DNA from: Micrococcus sp. 2A
GTDB lineage: Bacteria > Actinomycetota > Actinomycetes > Actinomycetales > Micrococcaceae
Reading direction: 5' to 3'
DNA: 64,000 nucleotides
Assembly (NCBI RefSeq): GCF_039519235.1
Contig: NZ_CP154351.1
Location: 806,001-870,000, forward strand
In this document: positions 35,468 to 44,098 of the stretch, one piece after another
Position numbering within the stretch: the stretch's first letter is position 1
Layout of the letters: each line of letters starts with the position of its first letter
Notes under the pieces: generated by a model
Databases searched by the model: none
What the model was told of the DNA's origin: nothing
What the model saw: only the letters and a program-made list of their open reading frames with translations
Made by a program: the position numbers and the translations under genes

Positions 35468-36997
35468 GTGACTCTGACGGACCCCGCCCCCGCCCTCCCG
35501 CACGACGGCCTCACCTACGAGGTCCGCACCTTCGGATGCCAGATGAACGTGCACGACTCCGAGCGCATCTCCGGCCTCCTGGAGTCGACCGGCTACGCCC
35601 CCGCGGGCGAGGGCCACCAGCCGGACCTCGTCGTGTTCAACACGTGCGCCGTCCGCGAGAACGCGGACAACCGCCTCTACGGCAACCTCGGCAACCTCCG
35701 CTCCGTGAAGGCCGCGCACCCGGGCCTGCAGATCGCCGTCGGCGGCTGTCTCGCCCAGAAGGACCAGGCGACCATCCAGGCGAAGGCGCCCTGGGTGGAC
35801 GTCGTCTTCGGCACCCACAACATCGGCTCCCTGCCCGTGCTGCTCGAGCGCTCCCGCCACAACGCCGAGGCCGAGATGGAGATCCTCGAGTCCCTCGAGG
35901 TGTTCCCCTCCACGCTGCCCACCAAGCGCGACTCCACGCACTCCGGCTGGGTCTCGATCTCCGTGGGCTGCAACAACACGTGCACGTTCTGCATCGTCCC
36001 GAGCCTGCGCGGCAAGGAGAAGGACCGCCGCCCGGGGGAGATCCTCGCCGAGGTGCAGGCGCTCGTGGACGCCGGCGCCGTGGAGGTCACCCTCCTCGGC
36101 CAGAACGTGAACTCCTACGGCGTCGAGTTCGGCGACCGCGGCGCCTTCGCGAAGCTGCTGCGCGCGTGCGGTCAGATCGAGGGCCTCGAGCGCGTGCGCT
36201 TCACGAGCCCCCACCCGGCCGCCTTCACCGACGACGTCATCGACGCGATGGCCGAGACCCCGAACGTCATGCCCCAGCTGCACATGCCCCTGCAGTCCGG
36301 CTCGGACCGGATCCTCAAGGCGATGCGCCGCTCGTACCGCTCCACCCGGTTCCTCGGCATCCTCGAGCGGGTCCGCGAGCGCATCCCGCACGCGGCCATC
36401 ACCACCGACATCATCGTGGGGTTCCCGGGGGAGACCGAAGAGGACTTCGCGGAGACGATGCGCGTGGTCGAGGCCTCCCGCTTCGCCTCGGCGTTCACCT
36501 TCCAGTACTCCATCCGCCCCGGGACGCCGGCGGGCGAGATGGAGGACCAGGTGCCCAAGGCCGTCGTGCAAGAGCGCTTCGAGCGGCTCGTCGCGCTGCA
36601 GGACCGCATCTCCGCGGAGGAGATGGCCACCTTTGCGGGCACGCGGCAGGAGCTGCTCGTCACCGCCGACTCCGGCTCGAAGTCGGCCGAGCGCGGCCGC
36701 CTCGCCGGACGCGCGAAGGACAATCGGCTCGTGCACTTCTCCGTGCCCGAGGGCGCCGAGACGCCCCGCCCGGGCGACTTCGTCACCGTGACCGTCACCG
36801 AGGCGCGCCCGTTCTTCGCGATCGCGGATCCGGGCCCCGAGGACTACGCCCTGCGCCGCTCGCGCGCCGGCGACGCGTGGGACCGGGCCCAGGCCGAGTC
36901 CTGCGGCGTCCCCGGCCCGGGCGCGCCGGACGGTACGGCCCCCTCCGCCTCCGGGGCGACGCGCCTCGGCATGCCGACGATCCGCCCGCGCGGGTGA
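35468..36997 (+). CDS. miaB: tRNA (N6-isopentenyl adenosine(37)-C2)-methylthiotransferase MiaB
   Basis: MiaB adds a methylthio group to i6A37 in tRNAs. The 509-residue protein has the N-terminal UPF0004 domain with cluster cysteines Cys24, Cys60 and Cys94, the radical-SAM cluster Cys168, Cys172 and Cys175 (CNNTCTFC), the radical SAM barrel, and a C-terminal TRAM domain ([30 protein letters not shown], about 395-450) followed by a short low-complexity tail. It precedes miaA, which makes its substrate. Confidence 0.97.
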   Translation: MTLTDPAPALPHDGLTYEVRTFGCQMNVHDSERISGLLESTGYAPAGEGHQPDLVVFNTCAVRENADNRLYGNLGNLRSVKAAHPGLQIAVGGCLAQKDQATIQAKAPWVDVVFGTHNIGSLPVLLERSRHNAEAEMEILESLEVFPSTLPTKRDSTHSGWVSISVGCNNTCTFCIVPSLRGKEKDRRPGEILAEVQALVDAGAVEVTLLGQNVNSYGVEFGDRGAFAKLLRACGQIEGLERVRFTSPHPAAFTDDVIDAMAETPNVMPQLHMPLQSGSDRILKAMRRSYRSTRFLGILERVRERIPHAAITTDIIVGFPGETEEDFAETMRVVEASRFASAFTFQYSIRPGTPAGEMEDQVPKAVVQERFERLVALQDRISAEEMATFAGTRQELLVTADSGSKSAERGRLAGRAKDNRLVHFSVPEGAETPRPGDFVTVTVTEARPFFAIADPGPEDYALRRSRAGDAWDRAQAESCGVPGPGAPDGTAPSASGATRLGMPTIRPRG

Positions 36998-37926
36998 GCA
37001 TGCCGGCCGCGCGCCCGCCCGTCGTCGCCGTGGTGGGGGCGACGGCGACCGGCAAGTCCGCTCTCGCCGTCGCCCTCGCGCACCGGCTGGACGGGGAGAT
37101 CGTCAACGGTGACGCGCTGCAGCTCTACCGCGGCATGGACGTGGGCACCGCGAAGGTCACGGAGGCCGAGCGCGAGGGCGTCCCGCACCATCTCCTCGAC
37201 GTCCTGGACGTGCGCGAGGAGGCCTCCGTCGCGGACTTCCAGCGGCGCGCCCGCGAGCTGTTCGCGCAGATCCGGGCGCGGGGTCGCACCCCGATCCTCG
37301 TCGGCGGGTCGGGCCTGTACGTCCGTGCGGCCCTCGACGAGCTGGAGTTCCCTCCCACCGATCCGGCGGTCCGCGGGGAGGTCGAGGCCCAGCTGGCCGC
37401 ACGCGGGGAGGCCGCGCTGCGGGCCGAGCTCGCCGCCGTCGACCCGGTCTCCGCGGAGAAGGTCGCGGACGAGCGGCGCCTGGTGCGCGCCCTCGAGGTG
37501 CACCGGATCACGGGCCGGCCGTTCTCGGCGTTCATGCCGCGGCGGCGCTACGAGGACTCCGTGGCGCCGGCCGTGCAGCTCGGGCTGCGGATCGACCGCG
37601 CCGTGCTCCACGCGCGCATCGCCGCGCGCGTCGCGGCCATGGTGGACGCCGGGCTCGTCGAGGAGGTGCGGCGCCTCGACGCCGCCGGCCTGCGGGAGGG
37701 GCGCACCGCCTCCCAGGCCATCGGGTACGCGCCCGTGCTCGAGGTCCTCGACGGCACCGCGAGCCTGGGCGACGCCGTCGAGCGCACCGTGGTGGCCACC
37801 CGGCGCTTCGCCCGCCGCCAGGAGACGTGGTTCCGCGCCGATCCCCGCGTGCGCTGGGTCGACGCCCTCGCCCCCGACGTCCTCGAGCGCTCCCTCGCGG
37901 TGCTCGCCGCCGAGCCCGCCTCCTAG
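36994..37926 (+). CDS. miaA: tRNA dimethylallyltransferase MiaA
   Basis: MiaA transfers a dimethylallyl group to A37 of UNN-reading tRNAs. The P-loop is GATATGKS at 15-22, followed by the [17 protein letters not shown] segment (the usual D-S/A-x-Q-x-Y/F-R), [10 protein letters not shown] and a C-terminal helical part with [14 protein letters not shown]. The 310-residue form starts at a GTG overlapping the miaB stop (GTGA); ATG 37000, two codons later, is equally possible. dapF follows from its own promoter. Confidence 0.95.
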   Translation: MSMPAARPPVVAVVGATATGKSALAVALAHRLDGEIVNGDALQLYRGMDVGTAKVTEAEREGVPHHLLDVLDVREEASVADFQRRARELFAQIRARGRTPILVGGSGLYVRAALDELEFPPTDPAVRGEVEAQLAARGEAALRAELAAVDPVSAEKVADERRLVRALEVHRITGRPFSAFMPRRRYEDSVAPAVQLGLRIDRAVLHARIAARVAAMVDAGLVEEVRRLDAAGLREGRTASQAIGYAPVLEVLDGTASLGDAVERTVVATRRFARRQETWFRADPRVRWVDALAPDVLERSLAVLAAEPAS

Positions 37927-37929
37927 ACT
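37924..37929 (+). promoter_or_regulatory. -10 hexamer of the leaderless dapF promoter
   Basis: TAGACT uses the miaA stop codon as part of the hexamer and is followed after seven bases (GGCCCGC) by ATG 37937. Confidence 0.65.
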
Positions 37930-37936
37930 GGCCCGC

Positions 37937-38878
37937 ATGAGCCTCCTGCCCGGCGCCTCCGCCGTCGTCGACACCACGCCCACGCTGCCCTTCACGAAGG
38001 GCCACGGCACGGGCAACGACTTCGTGCTGATCGCCGACCCGGACGGCAACGCGCACCTCGAGCCCTCCCGCGTCGCGATGCTCGCGGACCGCCACCAGGG
38101 GATCGGCGCCGACGGCGTCATCCGCGCCGTGCGTTCGGCGCACCTCCCCGAGGGCCGTGAGGTGCTGGCCGCGGCTCCCGAGGCCGAGTGGTTCATGGAC
38201 TACCGCAACGGGGACGGCTCGGTCGCCGAGATGTGCGGCAACGGCGTGCGCGTCTTCGTCCACTTCCTCGTGGAGAAGGAGCTCGTGGACCTGCCCGTCG
38301 GCTCGGCGCTGACCATCGGAACCCGCGCGGGCGCGAAGTCCGTCACCCGCATGGAGCACGGCTACGCGATCGACATGGGCCCCTGGAGCCTGATCGACCC
38401 GGAGCTCGCGGAGGACGCGGCCGCCGACTCGATGGTGCGCGCCACCGGGCTGACGGACGCCCGTCCCGGCCTGAGCATCTCGATGGGCAACCCCCACACG
38501 GTGGTCCCGCTCGGGGCGTTCGCGGAGCTCGAGGCGCTGGAGCTGCACACGGCTCCCGAGGTGGACCCCGAGCCGCCGCACGGCACCAACGTGGAGTTCG
38601 TGGCCGCCCACGAGCCGCTCGTCAAGGGGGGCGTGGGCCGGGTGCGGATGCGCGTGCACGAGCGCGGCGTGGGGGAGACCCAGTCGTGCGGCACGGGCGC
38701 GTGCGCGGCCGCGGCGGCCATGCGCGTGTGGGCCGGGCCCGAGGGCGCGGACTCGTGGCTCGTGGAGGTCCCGGGCGGCGTGCTCGCGGTGGACTTCGTC
38801 CTGGCCTCCGACGGCGAGGAGCACGTCGTCCTCGCGGGGGCCGCCGAGCTCGTGTTCGACGGCGAGCTGCGCGGCTGA
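37937..38878 (+). CDS. dapF: Diaminopimelate epimerase
   Basis: DapF converts LL- to meso-diaminopimelate for peptidoglycan and lysine. The catalytic cysteine pair is present: Cys100 in EMCGNGVRV and Cys251 in ETQSCGTGACAAAAA. The 313-residue length includes a short N-terminal extension (residues 1-15) before LPFTKGHGTGNDFVLI. With dapA and dapB elsewhere in the window it completes part of the DAP route; meso-DAP suggests lysine biosynthesis even if, as in Micrococcus, the peptidoglycan carries L-lysine. Confidence 0.96.
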   Translation: MSLLPGASAVVDTTPTLPFTKGHGTGNDFVLIADPDGNAHLEPSRVAMLADRHQGIGADGVIRAVRSAHLPEGREVLAAAPEAEWFMDYRNGDGSVAEMCGNGVRVFVHFLVEKELVDLPVGSALTIGTRAGAKSVTRMEHGYAIDMGPWSLIDPELAEDAAADSMVRATGLTDARPGLSISMGNPHTVVPLGAFAELEALELHTAPEVDPEPPHGTNVEFVAAHEPLVKGGVGRVRMRVHERGVGETQSCGTGACAAAAAMRVWAGPEGADSWLVEVPGGVLAVDFVLASDGEEHVVLAGAAELVFDGELRG

Positions 38879-38913
38879 GACCCGGTCGCCGGCCGACGCT
38901 CCGGCCGCGGGTC
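38879..38913. terminator. Bidirectional hairpin between dapF and the convergent methyltransferase
   Basis: GACCCG pairs with CGGGTC and inner GGCC with GGCC. The right arm reaches into the minus-strand stop codon at 38912-38914. Confidence 0.55.
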
Positions 38914-39538
38914 AGGCCTGCCGGGTCACCGTCAGGATGCGGAACCCCTTGACGGTCGCCGCGCGCCGCACGGTGAACGCCCCCGGGGTGCGGTCCTCGA
39001 GCATCCCGGCGATCCAGGGCTGCAGCGAGTCGGCCCCGAGGTTCTTCTGCACCACGAGCCACGCCTCGCCGCCCGGGTTCAGCGCGGGCAGCCAGCGCTC
39101 CAGCAGCTCGTGGAGCACCTCCTTGCCCACGCGGATGGGCGGGTTGGACCAGATGAGGTCGAACCCCGCGTCCGCCGGCACGTCCTCGGGCCGCAGGAAC
39201 ACCGCGTTCTCGGCGCCCACGGCGGCCGCGTTGTCCCGGGCCAGACCGATCGACCGCTCGTTCACCTCGACGCCGGTCACGTGGGCCTCGGGCGAGCGCA
39301 GTGCGAGCGTGAGGGCGAGCGGTCCCCAGCCCGCGCCGACGTCGAGGAAGGCGCCGTGCGACGGCGGCACGGGGACCACGGAGAGCAGGGCGGCGGTGCC
39401 CTTGTCGATCCCGTCGGGCGAGAAGATCCCGTTGGCCGTCTGCACGGCCACGGTCCGGCCCGCGAGCTCGACCTCGATCCGCCGGCGTCGCTCGGGCGTC
39501 CCGGGGTCGGGGGAGAAGTAGTGGGCTGGCTGACTCAC
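38912..39538 (-). CDS. RsmC-like class I methyltransferase
   Basis: The 208-residue protein matches the MTS/RsmC small-domain type: HYFSPDPGTPERRRRIEVEL, TANGIFSPDGIDKGTAALL, motif I FLDVGAGWGPLALTLAL, VEVNERSIGLARDNAA and the amino-methyltransferase motif SNPPIRVGKEVLHELL. E. coli RsmC methylates G1207 of 16S rRNA; actinobacterial members lack the N-terminal half and the exact target is inferred. The start GTG 39538 is supported by TACGAT seven bases upstream; the longer frame lies in non-coding sequence. Confidence 0.85.
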   Translation of the reverse strand: MSQPAHYFSPDPGTPERRRRIEVELAGRTVAVQTANGIFSPDGIDKGTAALLSVVPVPPSHGAFLDVGAGWGPLALTLALRSPEAHVTGVEVNERSIGLARDNAAAVGAENAVFLRPEDVPADAGFDLIWSNPPIRVGKEVLHELLERWLPALNPGGEAWLVVQKNLGADSLQPWIAGMLEDRTPGAFTVRRAATVKGFRILTVTRQA

Positions 39539-39545
39539 GCGGACC

Positions 39546-39551
39546 ATCGTA
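39546..39551 (-). promoter_or_regulatory. -10 hexamer of a leaderless promoter (RsmC-like gene)
   Basis: Minus-strand TACGAT, seven bases (GGTCCGC) before the GTG at 39538. Confidence 0.6.
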
Positions 39552-39840
39552 GTCAGGCGGTGGGCCGCGGACCGTCTCGCCTGGCCGGCGCCGTTCACGG
39601 GGACCGTGGCGTGGTCGGCGGCGCCGGGGCGGCCTGCGGCGCCATGTCGGAGAGGGTGTTCGCCCACGGGGGAGAGGCTTCCCGCTGCGGTGGGGGCCGG
39701 GTAGGGTGTCATTCATGTTCCTGCTGTTCGCCTGACGCCCGCCGTGGAGCCCCGCTCCGGCCGCCGTCACACCCCGCATCCCGCCCCTGAGGCGTCGCTT
39801 CCGTGCGCCCGGGCCCCGCTGACGCGAACAGGACATCCCC
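39552..39840 (+). other. Intergenic region between the RsmC-like gene and a GNAT remnant
   Basis: Nothing protein-like of useful length was found on either strand. The only feature is a TAGGGT hexamer (39702-39707) followed after seven bases by a six-codon frame. The stretch probably includes decayed sequence upstream of the GNAT remnant. Confidence 0.4.
39715..39735 (+). CDS. Candidate leaderless hexapeptide ORF
   Basis: ATG-TTC-CTG-CTG-TTC-GCC-TGA encodes MFLLFA. Its ATG lies exactly seven bases after TAGGGT. It is too short to judge by composition; the evidence is only the promoter-to-start geometry. It could be a leader peptide of the gene that is now the GNAT remnant 105 bases downstream. 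Confidence 0.3.
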   Translation: MFLLFA

Positions 39841-40104
39841 ATGAGCATCACGCTACGCCCTGCGCGCCCGCCGGACACGCCGAGCTGGCTGCGCTGCCGC
39901 GCCCTGTCCTTCCCCTCGACCCGGTGGGTCGCCGTCGGCTCGGGCGGTGAGGTCCTCGGGATCCTCGACGTCCACCCCGACCACGAGGGCAGGGGGATCG
40001 CCACCGCACCGTTGGAGGCGCTGATCGCGCGGCTGCCTGAGGGAACCGGCCGGCTGGACGCGTGGACCCGCGAGGGCGTCGCCCGAGCTCCACAGGGCCG
40101 CTAG
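39841..40104 (+). pseudogene. GNAT acetyltransferase remnant
   Basis: The 87-codon frame begins like a GNAT protein (ITLRPARPPDTPSWLRCRALSF), jumps to strand 2 (WVAVGSGGEVLGILDV) and then to the acetyl-CoA loop (VHPDHEGRGIATAPLEAL) and LDAWTREGVA, where a normal protein would continue to a W/Y-Y-xx-GF ending. Most of the N-terminal half and the whole last third are missing although the frame is open. This is a multiply deleted gene of about half normal length; a residual function is unlikely. Confidence 0.65.
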
Positions 40105-40107
40105 CGC

Positions 40108-40128
40108 GTCCGCCCCACCCACTACGCT
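40108..40128 (+). promoter_or_regulatory. hflX promoter with GTCCGCCCC element
   Basis: GTCCGCCCCACC (40108-40119) lies three bases before TACGCT (40123-40128), identical in element and spacing to the proximal recA promoter. A start near 40135 gives a leader of about 35 bases. A lone half-site TTCGAAC (40131-40137) follows the -10. Confidence 0.65.
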
Positions 40129-40169
40129 GATTCGAACCGGGCCCCACCGACGGGCGCCCAGAGGAGACC

Positions 40170-41783
40170 ATGACTGAAGAGCACCAGAACACCGCCGGCC
40201 AGAACGGGCCGGGACCCGCCGCGGCAGGATCCGAGGACGAGATCCAGGCCGTGATCGACCGCATCCTCGCCGCCGACGACGCCCGCCGCGCGTCCGGCGG
40301 GGACGACGCGTCCGAGCAGGCCTCCGAGACGCGCGATCGGGCGTCCGTCGTCGGGGGCCGCGCGCTCGCGCTCGCCGAGGGCGGGGACGAGCACACCGAG
40401 TTCGACGGCGACCAGGACGAACTGGCCGCGCGCCATTCCCTGCGCCGCGTGGCCGGGCTCTCCACGGAGCTCGAGGACATGTCCGAGGTCGAGTACCGCC
40501 AGCTGCGCCTCGAGCGGGTGGTCCTGGCGGGCGTGTGGACCGAGGGCACCGCGGAGGACGCCGAGAACTCCCTCCAGGAGCTCGCCGCGCTCGCGGAGAC
40601 CGCGGGCTCGGAGGTGCTGGACGGTGTCATCCAGCGCCGCGCGACCCCGGACCCGGCCACGTTCCTCGGCAAGGGCAAGGCCCGTGAGCTCGCGGAGATC
40701 GTGGCCCTCTCCGGCGCGGACACCGTGGTGGTGGACTCCGAGCTCGCCCCGTCCCAGCGCCGCGCGCTCGAGGACGTGGTGCGGGTCAAGGTCATCGACC
40801 GCACCGCGCTGATCCTGGACATCTTCGCGCAGCACGCGAAGTCCCGCGAAGGCCGCGCGCAGGTCGAGCTGGCCCAGCTCGAGTACCTCCTGCCTCGCCT
40901 GCGCGGCTGGGGCGAGTCCATGTCGCGCCAGGCCGGCGGCCGTGCGGCCGGCGGCGAGGGCATCGGCTCCCGCGGCCCTGGCGAGACGAAGATCGAGCTG
41001 GACCGCCGACGCATCCGCACGCGCATGGCCAAGCTGCGCCGGGACATCTCCGCCATGAAGCCGGCGCGCGAGGCCAAGCGGGCCAACCGCCGGCGCAATC
41101 GGGTGCCGTCCGTGGCCATCGCCGGCTACACCAACGCGGGCAAGTCCTCACTGCTCAACCGCCTCACCCACGCGGGGGTGCTCGTGGAGAACGCGCTGTT
41201 CGCCACCCTGGACCCCACGGTCCGCAAGGCCGTGACCCCGGACGGCATCGGCTACACGCTCTCGGACACCGTGGGCTTCGTGCGCAACCTTCCCACGCAG
41301 CTCGTGGAGGCCTTCCGCTCCACCCTGGAGGAGGTCGCGGACGCGGACGTCATCCTCCACGTCGTGGACGGCGCGCACCCGGACCCCGAGGGGCAGATCG
41401 CCGCCGTGCGCGGCGTGCTGGCCGAGGTGGACGCGCAGCGCATCCCGGAGATCATCGTGCTGAACAAGGCGGACGCGGCGGATCCCGTGGTCATCGCCCG
41501 CATCCGCTCGAAGGAGCCGCACACCGTCGTGGTCTCGGCCCGCACCGGCGCCGGCATCGACGAGCTGGAGAAGGCCATCGCGGCCACGATCCCGCGGCCC
41601 AGCGTGCGCCTCGAGCTGCTCGTCCCGTTCACGCGGGGCGACGTGGTCTCGCGCCTGCACTCTGCGGATGCGGAGATCCTCGCCGAGGCCTATGAGGAGA
41701 GCGGCACCCGCCTGACCGTCCTCGTGCGCGAGGACATCGCCGCCGAGCTCGCGGAGCACCGCGTGGACTCCGACGCCTCATGA
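40170..41783 (+). CDS. hflX: GTPase HflX
   Basis: HflX is a ribosome-associated GTPase that splits stalled or hibernating 70S ribosomes under stress. The 537 residues show an acidic low-complexity N-terminal tail (1-85), the HflX domain (RATPDPATFLGKGKARELAEIV; LIDRTALILDIFAQHAKSREGRAQVELAQL-like), the RGPGETKIELDRRRIR motif, and the G domain with GYTNAGKS at 319-326, DTVGFVRNLP and NKAD. GAGGAGA precedes the ATG. The DinG-type helicase gene overlaps its stop. Confidence 0.96.
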   Translation: MTEEHQNTAGQNGPGPAAAGSEDEIQAVIDRILAADDARRASGGDDASEQASETRDRASVVGGRALALAEGGDEHTEFDGDQDELAARHSLRRVAGLSTELEDMSEVEYRQLRLERVVLAGVWTEGTAEDAENSLQELAALAETAGSEVLDGVIQRRATPDPATFLGKGKARELAEIVALSGADTVVVDSELAPSQRRALEDVVRVKVIDRTALILDIFAQHAKSREGRAQVELAQLEYLLPRLRGWGESMSRQAGGRAAGGEGIGSRGPGETKIELDRRRIRTRMAKLRRDISAMKPAREAKRANRRRNRVPSVAIAGYTNAGKSSLLNRLTHAGVLVENALFATLDPTVRKAVTPDGIGYTLSDTVGFVRNLPTQLVEAFRSTLEEVADADVILHVVDGAHPDPEGQIAAVRGVLAEVDAQRIPEIIVLNKADAADPVVIARIRSKEPHTVVVSARTGAGIDELEKAIAATIPRPSVRLELLVPFTRGDVVSRLHSADAEILAEAYEESGTRLTVLVREDIAAELAEHRVDSDAS

Positions 41784-43876
41784 GCGGGACGGACGCCGCG
41801 GAGTGGGCCGTCTCGGCCCCCCGCACGGATCGGGAGAGGGAGGCGCTGCGGCTCCTGGACGCCGTGGTCGAGGCCACGGGCGGCCAGGAGCGCGCGGGCC
41901 AGAAGGAGATGGTCCTGCAGGTCGCGCGCGCCCTCGAGTCGCGGCGGCACCTGCTGGTCCAGGCCGGGACCGGCACCGGCAAGTCGCTGGCCTACCTGAT
42001 CCCGGCGCTGCAGCACGCCATGGACCAGGAGGACCCCGTCGTGATCGCGACGGCCACCCTGGCCCTCCAGGCGCAGATCATGAAGCGGGACGCCCCGCGC
42101 CTCGTGGAGGCGCTGAAGGGGGAGCTGCCGCGCGAGCCCGTCGTCGCGCTCGTCAAGGGGCGCTCCAACTACCTGTGCCGGCACAAGGTGGACGGCGGGT
42201 ATCCCGGGGACGAGGGCGAGGAGGCCCTCTTCACGGTGGCCGACGACGGCGGCGTGATCGGCTCCGCCTCGGACGGGGCCTCAGGGCCGTCGTCGCTGCT
42301 GGGCAAGGAGGTCATGTACCTGCGTGCGTGGGCGGACGAGACGGAGACGGGCGACCGCGACGACCTCGAGGTCCCCGTGACGGACCGCGCCTGGCGGCAG
42401 GTCTCGGTCTCGGCCGTCGACTGCCTCGGCGCGTCCCGCTGCCCCATGGCGGACGAGTGCTTCTCGGAGCACGCCCGCGCGGACGCCGCGGACGCCGACG
42501 TGGTGGTCACCAACCACGCGATGCTCGCGATCAGCGCGTTCGAGGGACTCGCCGTGCTCCCCGCCTACTCCGCCGTGGTGGTGGACGAGGCGCACGAGCT
42601 GCAGGACCGCGTCACCGGCGCGGTGACGGGCCAGCTCTCCGGCTCGATCGTGCACGGCGCCGCCACCTCGGTCCGGCGCCACACCTCGGTGGCGGTCGAG
42701 GACCTCGTGAAGGCCGGTGCTGCCCTGGACCGCGCCTTCGCGGGCACCCCCTCGGGGCTGCTCGCCACCGGCCCGGACGAGGTGCAGGAGCAGGCGCTGA
42801 CCGCCGTCCTCGCCGCCGCCCGGCAGTGCTTCTCAGACCTCGGTCAGAGCAAGGACAAGGAGGCCGACGGCGACGGCGGCCACCAGATGGCCCGCTCCCG
42901 CCTCGTCGAGGTCCTCGAGGTCACCGAGCGCATGCTCGCCGCGCGCCCCGAGGCCGACTTCCCGGAGGTCCTGTGGGCCACGCGGCCCGGGCACTTCGAG
43001 CCCGGCGTCGGCTGGCAGCCCGGCAACGAGGAGGACCCGCCGCAGCTCTACGTGGCCCCCATCTCGGTGGCAGGCAAGCTGCGTGAGGGGCTCTTCGGCA
43101 AGGCCACCACGGTGCTCACCTCCGCCACGCTGACCGTGGGCACGGGGGAGCGGCGGTTCGACTCGGTGGCCGGTGACGTCGGCCTCGCCGGGCCTGACGC
43201 CCCCGCGTACACCGCCCTCGACGTCGGCAGCCCCTTCGACTATCCCCGCCAGGGCGTGCTGTACGTGGCCCGGCACCTGCCGCGTCCCGGGAGGACGGCC
43301 TCCCCCGAGTCCCTCGACGAGCTCGGGGAGCTCATGAAGGCCTCGAACGGCGGCACGCTCGGCCTGTTCTCCTCCCGGCGGGCCGCCGAGGACGCCGCGG
43401 CGGAGATGCGCCGCCGCCTGGGCCCGACGCAGACGATCCTGTGCCAGGGCGATGCCACCCTCTCCGCACTCGTCCGGCAGTTCGCCGAGGAGCGGGACGC
43501 CTCCCTCTTCGGGACCATGAGCCTGTGGCAGGGCGTGGACGTGCCGGGCTCCTCGCTGCGCCTCGTGGTGATCGACCGGATCCCGTTCCCGCGCCCGGAC
43601 GACCCGCTCTCCCAGGCGCGCACGCGGGACATCGCCCGGCACGGCGGCAACGGGTTCATGAAGGTGTCGGCCACGCACGCCGCCGTCCGCATGGCCCAGG
43701 GCGCCGGCCGCCTCGTGCGCGCCGTCGGGGACCGCGGCGTCGTCGCCGTGCTGGACTCACGTCTGGCCACCGAGCGCTACGGCGGCTACATCACGAGCGC
43801 TCTGCCGGACTTCTGGCGGACCACGGACCGGCAGGTGGTGCGGGGCGTGCTGGCGCGCCTCGCCGAGGAGGACTGA
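41780..43876 (+). CDS. dinG: DinG/XPD-type ATP-dependent DNA helicase
   Basis: The 698-residue superfamily 2 helicase has Walker A AGTGTGKS at 62-69, the DEAH box at 269-272 (VVVDEAHEL), four candidate iron-sulfur cysteines (Cys133, Cys215, Cys221, Cys227) and C-terminal motifs LWQGVDVPGSSLRLVVIDRIPF and QGAGRLVRAVGDRGVVAVLD. DinG-like helicases unwind DNA with 5' tails, R-loops and D-loops in repair. ATG overlaps the hflX stop (ATGA), so it shares the hflX promoter. E. coli dinG is an SOS gene; here damage control could come through the hflX promoter element. Confidence 0.92.
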   Translation: MSGTDAAEWAVSAPRTDREREALRLLDAVVEATGGQERAGQKEMVLQVARALESRRHLLVQAGTGTGKSLAYLIPALQHAMDQEDPVVIATATLALQAQIMKRDAPRLVEALKGELPREPVVALVKGRSNYLCRHKVDGGYPGDEGEEALFTVADDGGVIGSASDGASGPSSLLGKEVMYLRAWADETETGDRDDLEVPVTDRAWRQVSVSAVDCLGASRCPMADECFSEHARADAADADVVVTNHAMLAISAFEGLAVLPAYSAVVVDEAHELQDRVTGAVTGQLSGSIVHGAATSVRRHTSVAVEDLVKAGAALDRAFAGTPSGLLATGPDEVQEQALTAVLAAARQCFSDLGQSKDKEADGDGGHQMARSRLVEVLEVTERMLAARPEADFPEVLWATRPGHFEPGVGWQPGNEEDPPQLYVAPISVAGKLREGLFGKATTVLTSATLTVGTGERRFDSVAGDVGLAGPDAPAYTALDVGSPFDYPRQGVLYVARHLPRPGRTASPESLDELGELMKASNGGTLGLFSSRRAAEDAAAEMRRRLGPTQTILCQGDATLSALVRQFAEERDASLFGTMSLWQGVDVPGSSLRLVVIDRIPFPRPDDPLSQARTRDIARHGGNGFMKVSATHAAVRMAQGAGRLVRAVGDRGVVAVLDSRLATERYGGYITSALPDFWRTTDRQVVRGVLARLAEED

Positions 43877-44098
43877 GGGCGTCCGACGACACCCGGCCGG
43901 CGGCCGTCAGGAGCCCACGTCAGGCCTAGAGTCGTGGTGAGGGCCCCGGCCCCGTGGCCCTCCGGAGCGAGCACGCCGCCGCGCGCGGCGGGAAGGCGGG
44001 CGGCCCTGGCCACCGGCAGGACCTCAGGATCCCATCGACTGCGGAGGACGGCCGAACGCCGCGCCTCCCTGGGCGGCCAGGCCCGCGAGGAGCGGGAG
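43877..44098 (+). promoter_or_regulatory. Leader region of the DASS transporter gene
   Basis: A TAGAGT hexamer at 43927-43932 is the likely -10. GTG codons 1 and 4 bases after it are in frame with the transporter but too close to be leaderless starts. The remaining 160 bases carry several GC-rich hairpins and no recognisable riboswitch. Confidence 0.4.
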
